A stretch of DNA of 18,531 nt from Christensenella sp. UBA4263 (GTDB lineage Bacteria > Bacillota > Clostridia > Christensenellales > Aristaeellaceae): assembly GCA_002395225.1 (NCBI GenBank), contig DGWH01000158.1, positions 18,627 to 37,157 of the forward strand. The letters run 5' to 3'. The notes below the pieces were generated by a model. It was not told the origin of the DNA, searched no databases, and saw only the letters and a list, made by a program, of their open reading frames with translations. How positions within the stretch are numbered: position 1 is the first letter of the stretch; each line of letters begins with the position of its first letter. Position numbers and translations under genes: made by a program. Positions 1-5,897 of this stretch are shown in pieces.

Positions 1-1233
1 GGTCCCAATATTGACCGGGAAAACACCGATCCGCCGTGGAAAAACGCCACATACTGGCAGAAGAACTGGTTCGGCGGCTGGATGGAATACTACGATGAGA
101 CCGGCAAACTCTGTGTCTCCCAGGGCATGACGTTCCGCGTCATGGGCCAGTATTCCCTTGACATGCCGCAGAAGAGCCTGTACATCAAGGCAGACAGCCA
201 GTACGGGAAAGACCGTTTTGACTACGCCTTCTTTGATGACCGTCCCTTCACCAGCTATGCCGGCATCGTTCTGCGAAACGGCGGTCAGGACGGCCTGTAT
301 ACCCGCGTCATTGACGGCATGCAGTCACGGCTGATCGACGAAACCGACAGCACGGTGGTCTGTCAGGCCTGGAAGCCGGTCATTGTTTACATCAACGGCG
401 AGTATTACGGCCATTACAATCTGCGCGAACGCGCCGGTTACAAGATGGTCGCCCAGCATGAGGGCTGGACCAATCCGGATGACCTGGATGTGCTGGAATC
501 CAACGGTACCAGCCATACACAGGTCAACCACGGTTCCAATGCCGCCTATAAGGAACTGGTTTCCTATGTGGAAAGCCATGATGTGGCCACCGACCCGGAG
601 GCTTACGCCTATGTCTGCTCTCAGGTGGATGTGGACAACATGATCGACTATTTCATCTTTGAATCCTTCTTCGGCAACACCGACCCCGGCAATATCCGGT
701 TCTACCGGAATGCCAAGAGCGGTGACGGCAAATGGCGTTATCTCTTCTATGACTCCGACTGGGGATTCTTCAACGTCACAGTGGGCAAAAACAAGCTATC
801 CGGCGGCGTTTCCTACGTGCTCAATGAAAAGGGCATGGGTTCCCAGAAAATCAAATCCAATATCCTGATCCGGAACCTGATCCGTCATCCGGAGGTCCGG
901 GAGAAATTCCTGAGGCGGTACGGTGAACTCTATAATACCGTCTTCACCACCGAGCATCTGACCCAGCTGTTCAATTCCATGATCACCCAGATCAAGCCGG
1001 AAATGGGCCTGCACATGCAGCGCTGGGCCGCACTGGTCGACAAGAAAATTTCCTTTGACCAGCCCAAGAACGCCGATGGCGGATACAACTACTGGGTCAC
1101 GCGCTGCGAGCGCATGCTGACCCGTATTTTTCCGAGACGTCCCTATTACATCTATAACGATATCCAGTCCTATTTCCAGCTCTCCGATGCGGAGATGCTG
1201 AACTACTTCGGCCCTCGCCGGGGCACGGAATAA
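1..1233 (+). CDS. CotH kinase-like protein, 5'-truncated by the window edge
   Basis: The reading frame is open from base 1, so the ATG at 82 is internal and the real start lies outside the window. About 410 residues are visible. I assign it to the CotH kinase family, secretory-pathway-like atypical kinases first known from Bacillus spore coat CotH. The support is the segment NGEYYGHYNLRERAGY (window codons about 132-147), followed by YFIFESFFGNTDPGNIRFYRN (split here as YFIFESFF then NIRFYRN, about 217-237), and the acidic catalytic-type motif LFYDSDWGFF at about 248-257. Its C-terminus has the usual Arg/Trp-rich helical tail. The substrate cannot be read from the sequence. It lies 22 bases upstream of a DUF4956 gene with a strong ribosome site and is followed by a VTC-domain gene. 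This three-gene grouping recurs in Firmicutes, but its joint function is not established to my knowledge. The sporulation link of the family may not apply here. Confidence 0.87.
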   Translation, partial: GPNIDRENTDPPWKNATYWQKNWFGGWMEYYDETGKLCVSQGMTFRVMGQYSLDMPQKSLYIKADSQYGKDRFDYAFFDDRPFTSYAGIVLRNGGQDGLYTRVIDGMQSRLIDETDSTVVCQAWKPVIVYINGEYYGHYNLRERAGYKMVAQHEGWTNPDDLDVLESNGTSHTQVNHGSNAAYKELVSYVESHDVATDPEAYAYVCSQVDVDNMIDYFIFESFFGNTDPGNIRFYRNAKSGDGKWRYLFYDSDWGFFNVTVGKNKLSGGVSYVLNEKGMGSQKIKSNILIRNLIRHPEVREKFLRRYGELYNTVFTTEHLTQLFNSMITQIKPEMGLHMQRWAALVDKKISFDQPKNADGGYNYWVTRCERMLTRIFPRRPYYIYNDIQSYFQLSDAEMLNYFGPRRGTE

Positions 1234-1255
1234 ACGCAACAGGAGGAAGCAGTAA

Positions 1256-1930
1256 ATGCGCAGTATTATCAACGATGTATCGGTTACCGACTGGTTTAAC
1301 CAGCAAATGGTGGCGCTGACGCCGCTTAAAATGGTTCTGGCCCTTGGCATCGGCTTCTTCGTCGGTCTCATCATTGCCCTGGTCTACCGCAAGGCTTTCC
1401 GCGGAGTCCTCTTTTCCCCGTCCTTTGCCACCACCCTGGTCATGCTCTGCATGATCACCACGCCGGTGGTCATGTGTATCAAGAGCAACATCGCTCTGTC
1501 CATGGGTATGGTCGGCGCCCTCTCCATCGTCCGTTTCCGTACCGCCGTCAAGGATCCTCTGGATACGGCATACATGTTCTGGTCGCTGACCATGGGCATT
1601 CTGCTGGGCGCCGAGCTTTATGTCATCGCGCTGGTCGTCGTTGCCGGCATCTCCATTGCCATGCTGCTTCTGGCCTTTTTCCGCCTGCGTACGCCCAACA
1701 CGTATCTGCTGGTCGTCCACTATGACGAGGATGCCGAGCAGGATGTGATGGGTCTGGTCAAGCGCATCAAGGTTTCCCGACTGCGCAGCAAGGCCGTCAC
1801 GCCGGGCGGCGTCGAGCTCACCGTCGAGGTCCAGCTGAAGGAGCGCTTTGACATCGTCAATAAGATGCTGGATACCGAGGGCGTTCACAATGCCACGCTG
1901 ATCGCCTGTCAGTCCGAGGCGGGGAACTGA
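1256..1930 (+). CDS. DUF4956 domain-containing integral membrane protein
   Basis: This 224-residue protein has a strong ribosome site (AGGAGG at 1241-1246) 9 bases before its ATG. Hydrophobic segments at about residues 25-43, 57-75, 80-92 and 106-142 predict four or five membrane passes. They are followed by a soluble C-terminal domain (about 148-224) with a ferredoxin-like mix of strand and helix (TYLLVVHYDEDAEQD, then GVELTVEVQLKE). The conserved DUF4956 signature MGMVGALSIVRFRTAVKDP spans residues 83-101. The family has no established biochemical role. Its steady company with VTC-type polyphosphate polymerases and CotH-type kinases suggests a membrane partner for a phosphate-polymer or protein-phosphorylation process, but that is inference. 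The downstream VTC gene starts 3 bases after the stop, so the two are probably translationally coupled. Family call is firm; function is unknown. Confidence 0.9.
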   Translation: MRSIINDVSVTDWFNQQMVALTPLKMVLALGIGFFVGLIIALVYRKAFRGVLFSPSFATTLVMLCMITTPVVMCIKSNIALSMGMVGALSIVRFRTAVKDPLDTAYMFWSLTMGILLGAELYVIALVVVAGISIAMLLLAFFRLRTPNTYLLVVHYDEDAEQDVMGLVKRIKVSRLRSKAVTPGGVELTVEVQLKERFDIVNKMLDTEGVHNATLIACQSEAGN

Positions 1931-1933
1931 TAC

Positions 1934-2641
1934 ATGCCCACCGTCCGGAATATCCCCCTTCGCCACGAGCTCAAGTTTCTGATCACACCGGCTGAGATGG
2001 GAGTCCTGCGCTCCATCGTCTCCCCTCTGCTCCAGCACGATCCAAACGGGGGCCCGACCAATGAATACCTGATTCGTTCCCTGTACTTTGACACCATCAA
2101 TGACGATGCGCTCAATGAGAAAATTGCCGGCGTCGGAAACCGGAAAAAGTACCGCATCCGCATCTACAATTTCAGTGACCACGTCATCAAGTTGGAATGT
2201 AAAAGCAAGTACGGCGACCTGATTTCCAAACAGTCCGTTTCCATTCCCCGGGACCTTGCTGATCAGCTGATTGCCGGCGACCCGGAGGGCCTGCAAAGAA
2301 TGCGGCACCCGCTCCTGCATGACATGTTCCGGGAGATGCGCACGCGCCTGCTGAAACCGGCGGTCATCGTCGACTATATCCGCGAGGCCTATATCATGGA
2401 GGCGGAAGAGGTGCGGATCACCTTTGACAAGCAGATCCGCACCGGCCTGTACAGCACCGATCTCTTCAATCCCTCCATTCCCACCTACCCTGTTTTTGAT
2501 GATTCGCTGGAGGTTCTTGAGGTCAAATACGACGAGTTTCTCCCCTCTTACCTGCAGTCGACCCTGAGCTGTGTGACCGCCGTCCGAAGCGCCGTCAGCA
2601 AATACACCTGGTGCCGTCGGTACGAAAACAAGGAATTCTGA
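1934..2641 (+). CDS. VTC-domain polyphosphate polymerase-like protein
   Basis: This 235-residue protein has the layout of the VTC/CYTH-like tunnel domain known from yeast Vtc4, which makes polyphosphate from ATP. Motifs in order are RHELKF (residues 10-15), SLYFDT (49-54), the basic RKKYRIRIY run (70-78), IKLECKSKYGD (85-95), PAVIVDYIREAY (142-153), VRITFDKQIRTG (160-171) and LEVLEVKYDEFLP (192-204). The alternating Glu/Lys/Arg on these strands matches the metal- and phosphate-binding tunnel of the family. There is no signal peptide or membrane segment, so it is likely cytosolic and may be tethered by the DUF4956 protein encoded just upstream. The spacing of 3 bases to that gene supports coupled translation. 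It is the last gene of its operon, with a terminator 3 bases after the stop. Actual polymerase activity, as opposed to hydrolysis or polyphosphate binding, is not proven by motifs alone. Confidence 0.88.
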   Translation: MPTVRNIPLRHELKFLITPAEMGVLRSIVSPLLQHDPNGGPTNEYLIRSLYFDTINDDALNEKIAGVGNRKKYRIRIYNFSDHVIKLECKSKYGDLISKQSVSIPRDLADQLIAGDPEGLQRMRHPLLHDMFREMRTRLLKPAVIVDYIREAYIMEAEEVRITFDKQIRTGLYSTDLFNPSIPTYPVFDDSLEVLEVKYDEFLPSYLQSTLSCVTAVRSAVSKYTWCRRYENKEF

Positions 2642-2643
2642 AA

Positions 2644-2669
2644 AAAGCGCCTGTTTCATCAGGCGCTTT
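2644..2669 (+). terminator. Rho-independent terminator of the CotH-DUF4956-VTC operon
   Basis: A perfect 10-bp stem (2644-2653 with 2660-2669, AAAGCGCCTG/CAGGCGCTTT) has a 6-base loop and sits directly after the VTC stop codon. The downstream T tract is short (TTTCCTT). An A run precedes the stem, so it could also work on the opposite strand. Confidence 0.8.
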
Positions 2670-2770
2670 CCTTAAAGGACCAGGCTCGCTGTTTTCCGCC
2701 GCAGTCTGAACCCATGACTGTGCTGCTTTTCCGGTCAGTTTAACCGGACTGCCGCTCTATGACCAAAGAT

Positions 2771-2778
2771 GAGGTGAT
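2771..2778 (+). promoter_or_regulatory. Ribosome binding site that sets the start of the nucleoid-associated protein
   Basis: GAGGTGAT matches eight bases of the extended anti-16S consensus (AAGGAGGTGATC) and ends 4 bases before the ATG at 2783. The earlier in-frame ATG at 2759 has no such site in front of it, and this site would lie inside its coding region. That argues for 2783. Confidence 0.7.
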
Positions 2779-2782
2779 TACT

Positions 2783-3769
2783 ATGATGATTTCAGGACGT
2801 CTTCTCCTGATTATTGATGACAGTCCTCTCTCGCCCCTTCCCCAGGACACGCTGACCCCGGTCAGCGGCGATGAACAGGACTATCTCATCTCCCTGCTGG
2901 AAAAACTCAAGGTCTCCCCGGATACCGCCCAGGCAAAGTTCATTCCGTCCCTGGGAACCGAGGGAAACTACGGTCTGGATGATCCGGCCAGCGTCCGGGA
3001 TGACGAACTGCTGGCCAGCATGCAGGCTTATTTTCTGGGCTGTATGCGGAATAAGGGCATCGAGCTCTCCAACTGTGATGTGCTGTTCATCCATGCGCGG
3101 GAGGAAATGTCGGAGTTGCTGGCCGTCCTCCTTCTTCCCTATCGGGTAGCTCCTGCCCACAATTTCCTGAAAGATGAGGAGGGCACACGGGCCGAACTCA
3201 TCGGGACCTACCATCTGCCGCCCAACAGTGCCAGCGTGCCCGGCATGATTCTGCGAAAATCCGATTCCCTCTGTTATATCCACGACATGCCCATCACGGT
3301 CAACGGTGAGAAAAAGCGGCTTTTCCGCGATCTTCTGTACACGTTTGAGGAGAAAAAGACGGTCAAGGAAGTCGTCAAGGCGGTCGAGGATACCGTCCGT
3401 GAACTGACTCCGAATCTGCCTCCCCGGGAACAGGCCACGCTGGTCAAGCAGGCCCTCAATTCGAGCATTGAGGAATCCGGCTCCATCGACATCGGGCGTA
3501 TCGGAGAGACCATTTTTTCGGATGCTCCCCAGCAGATGGAGGTTTTCACCCAGCAGATCAGCGAAGTGGGCGTTCAGGAGATTACGCCGGTCCCCAAGCG
3601 GGAATCCCTCGCTTCGCTGGAAAAGATGCGGGTTACCACAGACAACGGCATTTCCATCTCCCTGCCGCTCAATATTGCCCAGGACCCGGAGGCTTTCGAA
3701 ATCGAAGATCATGAGGACGGGACGCACTCCATCATCCTGCGGAATATCGGAAAAATCAAGACAAAATAA
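2783..3769 (+). CDS. 37-kDa nucleoid-associated protein (NdpA/YejK-like)
   Basis: This 328-residue soluble protein starts at 2783 on the strength of the GAGGTGAT ribosome site; an ATG 24 bases earlier is in frame but lacks a site. The length fits the 37-kDa nucleoid-associated protein family (NA37, Pfam PF04245). The N-terminal strand MMISGRLLLIIDDSP, the segment GDEQDYLISLLEKLKVSPDTA and the C-terminal TTDNGISISLPLNIA plus DGTHSIILRNIGKI follow the pattern I associate with clostridial members. E. coli YejK binds the nucleoid, but the role of Firmicutes homologues is little known. The gene stands alone between two terminators, and I see no convincing sigma-A promoter in 2670-2770, apart from a small CCGGT/ACCGG hairpin at 2731-2747. 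The family call rests on pattern memory, so moderate certainty. Confidence 0.72.
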   Translation: MMISGRLLLIIDDSPLSPLPQDTLTPVSGDEQDYLISLLEKLKVSPDTAQAKFIPSLGTEGNYGLDDPASVRDDELLASMQAYFLGCMRNKGIELSNCDVLFIHAREEMSELLAVLLLPYRVAPAHNFLKDEEGTRAELIGTYHLPPNSASVPGMILRKSDSLCYIHDMPITVNGEKKRLFRDLLYTFEEKKTVKEVVKAVEDTVRELTPNLPPREQATLVKQALNSSIEESGSIDIGRIGETIFSDAPQQMEVFTQQISEVGVQEITPVPKRESLASLEKMRVTTDNGISISLPLNIAQDPEAFEIEDHEDGTHSIILRNIGKIKTK

Positions 3770-3816
3770 AGGATGTCTGGCATGGCGTTATCTGACCCCA
3801 GCGGCTTATACAAACA

Positions 3817-3850
3817 AAAGACGGTTCAGCCTGATGGCTGAACCGTCTTT
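3817..3850. terminator. Bidirectional terminator between convergent genes
   Basis: A perfect 14-bp stem (3817-3830 with 3837-3850, AAAGACGGTTCAGC/GCTGAACCGTCTTT) has a 6-base loop (CTGATG). It begins with an A run and ends with a T run, so both the nucleoid-protein transcript (+) and the GGDEF transcript (-) can end here. Confidence 0.9.
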
Positions 3851-3892
3851 ACATTTATGAATGGACTCCTGATTTCCGCTAAGAAAACTGCC

Positions 3893-4978
3893 TCAGGCCT
3901 TGCCTGCATCTGACATGGAAGCAGGAAGTTCCTCACGGGCAATGAACAGCCGGCTGGCCACCAGCTTCGCCAGGAAGTAGACCAGCGCACACTCTTCCTC
4001 CTGCCAGATTCGCATGCTTCGCGGTTCTGCGCACATCAGGTAGCCGTACTGATTCATGTCCATGGCAACCCGGACAATCAGAACCGTTTCAAACGCGTGC
4101 CGCTTCAGCATCGCATAGAAGGAAGGACAGACCGTTTGAAGTTCCCCTGTCCGGTTTGTGGAGAAGAAATCATCGTAAAGAAAATGGTCAAGTCCTGAAA
4201 CCGTGTCTGAAAAGGAGGTATCCCGAACGGCACAGATATGCCCGTCCGGCCGGATGAGATACAGATCTGAAACATTCAGCTGTTCCATCAGGAACGGCAT
4301 TACGCTGCGGAGCTGATCAGGCAGCGTCGGCACGAGTTCAAACTGCCGGATCAGATTCTGCATGCTCGAGCAGATGCCCGACCGGGCCAGATTCTTTATC
4401 ACAATATCCCGGTGCTTTTCTTCCACATAGATGATATAGCAGTTCCGGCCCTTCGTTTTCCCGCGGTACAGTGTCTTGTCAATCTCTTCAAACAGGGTAT
4501 CAAAGCTGTCCGCATTATCCGGAAAGGTGGCACATCCCACGGTGGCCGTGACGTACGGGCTGCAGAACTCCAGCGGGATATTCCGGCGAAACACCCGGTC
4601 CTCGCCGTATATTCTGGTCATGAATTCCTTTTTATCCGCGTACGCCCGGTTCTTCAGATCGATAAACAGAAACTCATCTCCGCCATACCTGCCTACCACA
4701 CCGTTTTCACCCAAAGATGCTTTCAGACCCTGTGCCACATCAGCCAGAACCAGATCCCCCGCATGATGCCCATAGGTATCATTGATGTATTTGAAATTAT
4801 CCAGATCCACAATGGCAAACGTGAATGGCGTCCCTTCCTGAATCAGCTCACGCGCATAATCCATCATGAAGCCTCTCGAGATAACGCCGGTCAGGGGATC
4901 CAGCAACTGACGGAGTCCATATTGACTGATCAGTTTTCGAAAAAACGGAAATATCTGCAGTTCCTCTGCTGAATACAT
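3893..4978 (-). CDS. Soluble GGDEF diguanylate cyclase with a C-terminal GAF-like region
   Basis: This 361-residue protein is predicted to make cyclic di-GMP from two GTP. The GGDEF domain covers about residues 25-188: DPLTGVISR (27-35), the metal-binding FAIVDLDNFKYINDTYGH (54-71), the active loop RYGGDEF (97-103), and the closing YRGKTKGRNC (171-180). All key catalytic residues are present. The inhibitory I-site (RxxD just before the loop) is missing; those positions read GENG (90-93), so feedback inhibition is unlikely. Residues about 195-350 look like a GAF-type sensor (LYLIRPDGHICAV, then TVLIVRVAMDMNQYGYLMCAEP), placed after the cyclase domain rather than before it. There is no membrane segment. 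A ribosome site (AGAGGA) lies just before the ATG. It is monocistronic, with its own promoter and a shared terminator. No c-di-GMP effector is recognisable in the window. Confidence 0.9.
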   Translation of the reverse strand: MYSAEELQIFPFFRKLISQYGLRQLLDPLTGVISRGFMMDYARELIQEGTPFTFAIVDLDNFKYINDTYGHHAGDLVLADVAQGLKASLGENGVVGRYGGDEFLFIDLKNRAYADKKEFMTRIYGEDRVFRRNIPLEFCSPYVTATVGCATFPDNADSFDTLFEEIDKTLYRGKTKGRNCYIIYVEEKHRDIVIKNLARSGICSSMQNLIRQFELVPTLPDQLRSVMPFLMEQLNVSDLYLIRPDGHICAVRDTSFSDTVSGLDHFLYDDFFSTNRTGELQTVCPSFYAMLKRHAFETVLIVRVAMDMNQYGYLMCAEPRSMRIWQEEECALVYFLAKLVASRLFIAREELPASMSDAGKA

Positions 4979-5045
4979 GATGAAGTCCTCTTACACAAAT
5001 GGAATTCTTCTGTTAAAAGACAATGATCAGATTCATTGTGCGTTC

Positions 5046-5074
5046 AGTATACACTCATATTCCCCATTTTTCAA
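5046..5074 (-). promoter_or_regulatory. Sigma-A promoter of the GGDEF gene
   Basis: Read on the minus strand, the -35 is TTGAAA (5069-5074), the spacer is 17 bases and the -10 is TATACT (5046-5051). It is about 70 bases upstream of the GGDEF start codon and matches the consensus well. Confidence 0.75.
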
Positions 5075-5084
5075 GTTGACAATC

Positions 5085-5098
5085 CGTTCAAATGAACG
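5085..5098. promoter_or_regulatory. Inverted repeat CGTTCA-AA-TGAACG, candidate operator
   Basis: Two 6-base arms (5085-5090 and 5093-5098) are separated by AA, located 10 bases upstream of the GGDEF -35. A third CGTTCA copy (5041-5046) touches the downstream edge of the -10. This placement of three matching half-sites around a promoter suggests binding by a dimeric regulator, but the regulator is unknown. Confidence 0.4.
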
Positions 5099-5100
5099 CT

Positions 5101-5120
5101 CTCCCTTTGGCTCCCTTTGG
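5101..5120 (+). repeat. Tandem 10-base duplication
   Basis: CTCCCTTTGG occurs twice head to tail (5101-5110 and 5111-5120) in non-coding sequence beside the inverted repeat. It may be replication slippage, and no function is apparent. Confidence 0.6.
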
Positions 5121-5210
5121 CCAGGACTGCAGATCTCGAAAAATGCATGACGGATATAATTTTGCGCAGCAAGTTATATGCAGAGTTCACGATTGCATGA
5201 TTTCATACGG

Positions 5211-5259
5211 TTGTCCTTCTTAAGGACAAGTGTCTAACAGGAAGAGTTCCTGCCAGACA
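5211..5259. other. Two adjacent hairpins in the long intergenic region
   Basis: The first is a perfect 8-bp stem (5211-5218 with 5222-5229, TTGTCCTT/AAGGACAA) with a 3-base loop. One base later a second structure begins: TGTCT/AGACA (5231-5235 with 5255-5259) enclosing CAGGAA/TTCCTG (5238-5243 with 5247-5252), with an AA/CC internal loop. No T tract follows, so they are not ordinary terminators. The surrounding 5121-5359 holds no supportable gene or other feature. They could be protein-binding sites, a small RNA or remnants of a mobile element. Confidence 0.45.
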
Positions 5260-5359
5260 TCCAAACAGTCGTCTGTGAAGAATACACTTTTGTTCTCTGA
5301 TTGATATTGGAATTGAAATCGCATGGGAACTCCATTCAGCCTATAGTTTGTATTGATCC

Positions 5360-5419
5360 GGAGCCTCTGAAGAAGCAGTACACAGCCATGATGGCCAGGG
5401 CCACTTCATCAGGGGCTCC
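5360..5419. repeat. Large imperfect palindrome sharing an arm with the downstream terminator
   Basis: Arms 5360-5375 and 5404-5419 pair over 16 positions with one G-T pair and one mismatch, and a smaller GCCA/TGGC hairpin lies inside. The left arm, extended by one base (5360-5376, GGAGCCTCTGAAGAAGC), is identical for 17 bases to 7930-7946, which forms the left side of the terminator after the CARF-HEPN gene. The structure is terminator-like but lacks a clean T run. Confidence 0.55.
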
Positions 5420-5444
5420 CAACATTTTCCTCTGAAAAGTCTTC

Positions 5445-5462
5445 GAAACAGATTGAAACAGA
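5445..5462 (+). repeat. Short direct repeat GAAACAGA
   Basis: GAAACAGA occurs at 5445-5452 and 5455-5462 with TT between, a 10-base period centred about 30 bases upstream of the -35 of the next promoter. One-turn helical spacing would suit cooperative protein binding, but chance is quite possible. Confidence 0.35.
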
Positions 5463-5486
5463 CAAATCATCCAGCGGAAAGAAGCA

Positions 5487-5516
5487 TAGACAGTCAGTTC
5501 AGCTTCATGATATAAT
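5487..5516 (+). promoter_or_regulatory. Sigma-A promoter of the CARF-HEPN gene
   Basis: The -35 is TAGACA (5487-5492), the spacer 18 bases, and the -10 a perfect TATAAT (5511-5516) preceded by an extended TGA (5508-5510). Transcription would start near 5523, leaving a leader of roughly 375 bases before the ATG at 5898. Confidence 0.65.
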
Positions 5517-5556
5517 GACGGCTGTGAAATCACTCCCCTTCCCCTAAAGAAACGGC

Positions 5557-5732
5557 CCTGTCGCGCAGCGACAGTTTATCAAATCTGGGCAAGAACAAAG
5601 ACGCTCAGGCAAATGAGCAGAGTTGAGGCCTGCAAAGGAGAGGGCCTGCCGCCATAGCGGCAGTTTGTCAAATATGAGCAACGGAAATGCCGCGGTGCCG
5701 AAATACCAAACTGCGGCTCATAAAGGAGGAGG
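5557..5732 (+). repeat. Two tandem diverged structured units of about 88 bases in the mRNA leader
   Basis: Unit 1 is about 5557-5644 and unit 2 about 5645-5732. Each opens with a 7-bp hairpin, CTGTCGC/GCGACAG (5558-5574) in unit 1 and CTGCCGC/GCGGCAG (5646-5663) in unit 2, so a U-A pair is replaced by C-G, a compensatory change. A conserved stretch, TTTRTCAAATMTGRGCAA, follows, and each unit closes on AAAGGAG (5634-5640 and 5722-5728, exactly 88 apart). A related AAAGAAA at 5546 is another 88 bases earlier. In unit 2, TATGAGC (5673-5679) pairs perfectly with GCTCATA (5715-5721); in unit 1 the corresponding pairing is weaker. Unit 1 has an inner hairpin GCTCA/TGAGC (5603-5618); unit 2 has GGT/ACC at the similar place. 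The period is not a multiple of 3, so it is not coding. It matches no riboswitch class I recognise. An interspersed intergenic repeat family is the main alternative. Confidence 0.65.
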
Positions 5733-5766
5733 ACGGCGTCCTCCCCGGCAATGGATTGGCCGGGAG
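5728..5766 (+). promoter_or_regulatory. Mutually exclusive hairpins in the CARF-HEPN leader
   Basis: GGAGGAC (5728-5734) pairs with GTCCTCC (5738-5744). CTCCCCGGC (5741-5749) can instead pair with GCCGGGAG (5759-5766) with one bulged C. The two helices share 5741-5744, so only one can form completely. TCCTCC (5739-5744) is also complementary to the gene's ribosome site GGAGGA (5886-5891). This is the arrangement expected of a translational switch, but it is inferred by eye. Confidence 0.35.
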
Positions 5767-5778
5767 AATCGAGGAAAG

Positions 5779-5866
5779 TGACATGCTCTCCCATTCGGAT
5801 TGCTTTTGCCGGGCATGTCAAGCTGTAACGTTCTGTCGTCCCTGTGCTCCCCGCAGGGTTCTGCGG
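5779..5866 (+). promoter_or_regulatory. Further leader hairpins before the CARF-HEPN start
   Basis: TGACATGC (5779-5786) pairs perfectly with GCATGTCA (5813-5820) around a 26-base loop. CCGCAG (5851-5856) pairs with CTGCGG (5861-5866) around a GGTT loop, ending 18 bases before the ribosome site. No T run follows either one, so they are not terminators. Confidence 0.45.
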
Positions 5867-5884
5867 AAACGAAACAATCACAAC

Positions 5885-5890
5885 AGGAGG
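5885..5890 (+). promoter_or_regulatory. Ribosome binding site deciding the CARF-HEPN start
   Basis: AGGAGG lies 7 bases before the ATG at 5898. The longer in-frame GTG at 5844 has no such site and falls in a hairpin-rich leader. Confidence 0.85.
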
Positions 5891-5897
5891 AACAGAC

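Noticed and set aside
1097..2659. Minus-strand reading frame of 520 codons opposite DUF4956 and VTC
   Set aside because: It is antisense to two well-supported genes, its product is rich in Gly/Asp/Gln/His with no domain, and such long antisense frames are common in this base composition.
5336..5533. Minus-strand reading frame of 65 codons in the long intergenic region
   Set aside because: It starts with GTG, includes the large palindrome and overlaps the promoter of the CARF-HEPN gene. I recognise no family. It could be a decayed fragment, but nothing supports expression.
5546..5732. Possible CRISPR array
   Set aside because: There are only two full units, diverged in sequence, with structure and similarity spread through the whole 88 bases instead of identical repeats separated by unrelated spacers.
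5844..5897. Upstream GTG start for the CARF-HEPN gene
   Set aside because: No ribosome site precedes it, it falls on the CCGCAG/CTGCGG hairpin, and AGGAGG is ideally placed for the ATG at 5898.
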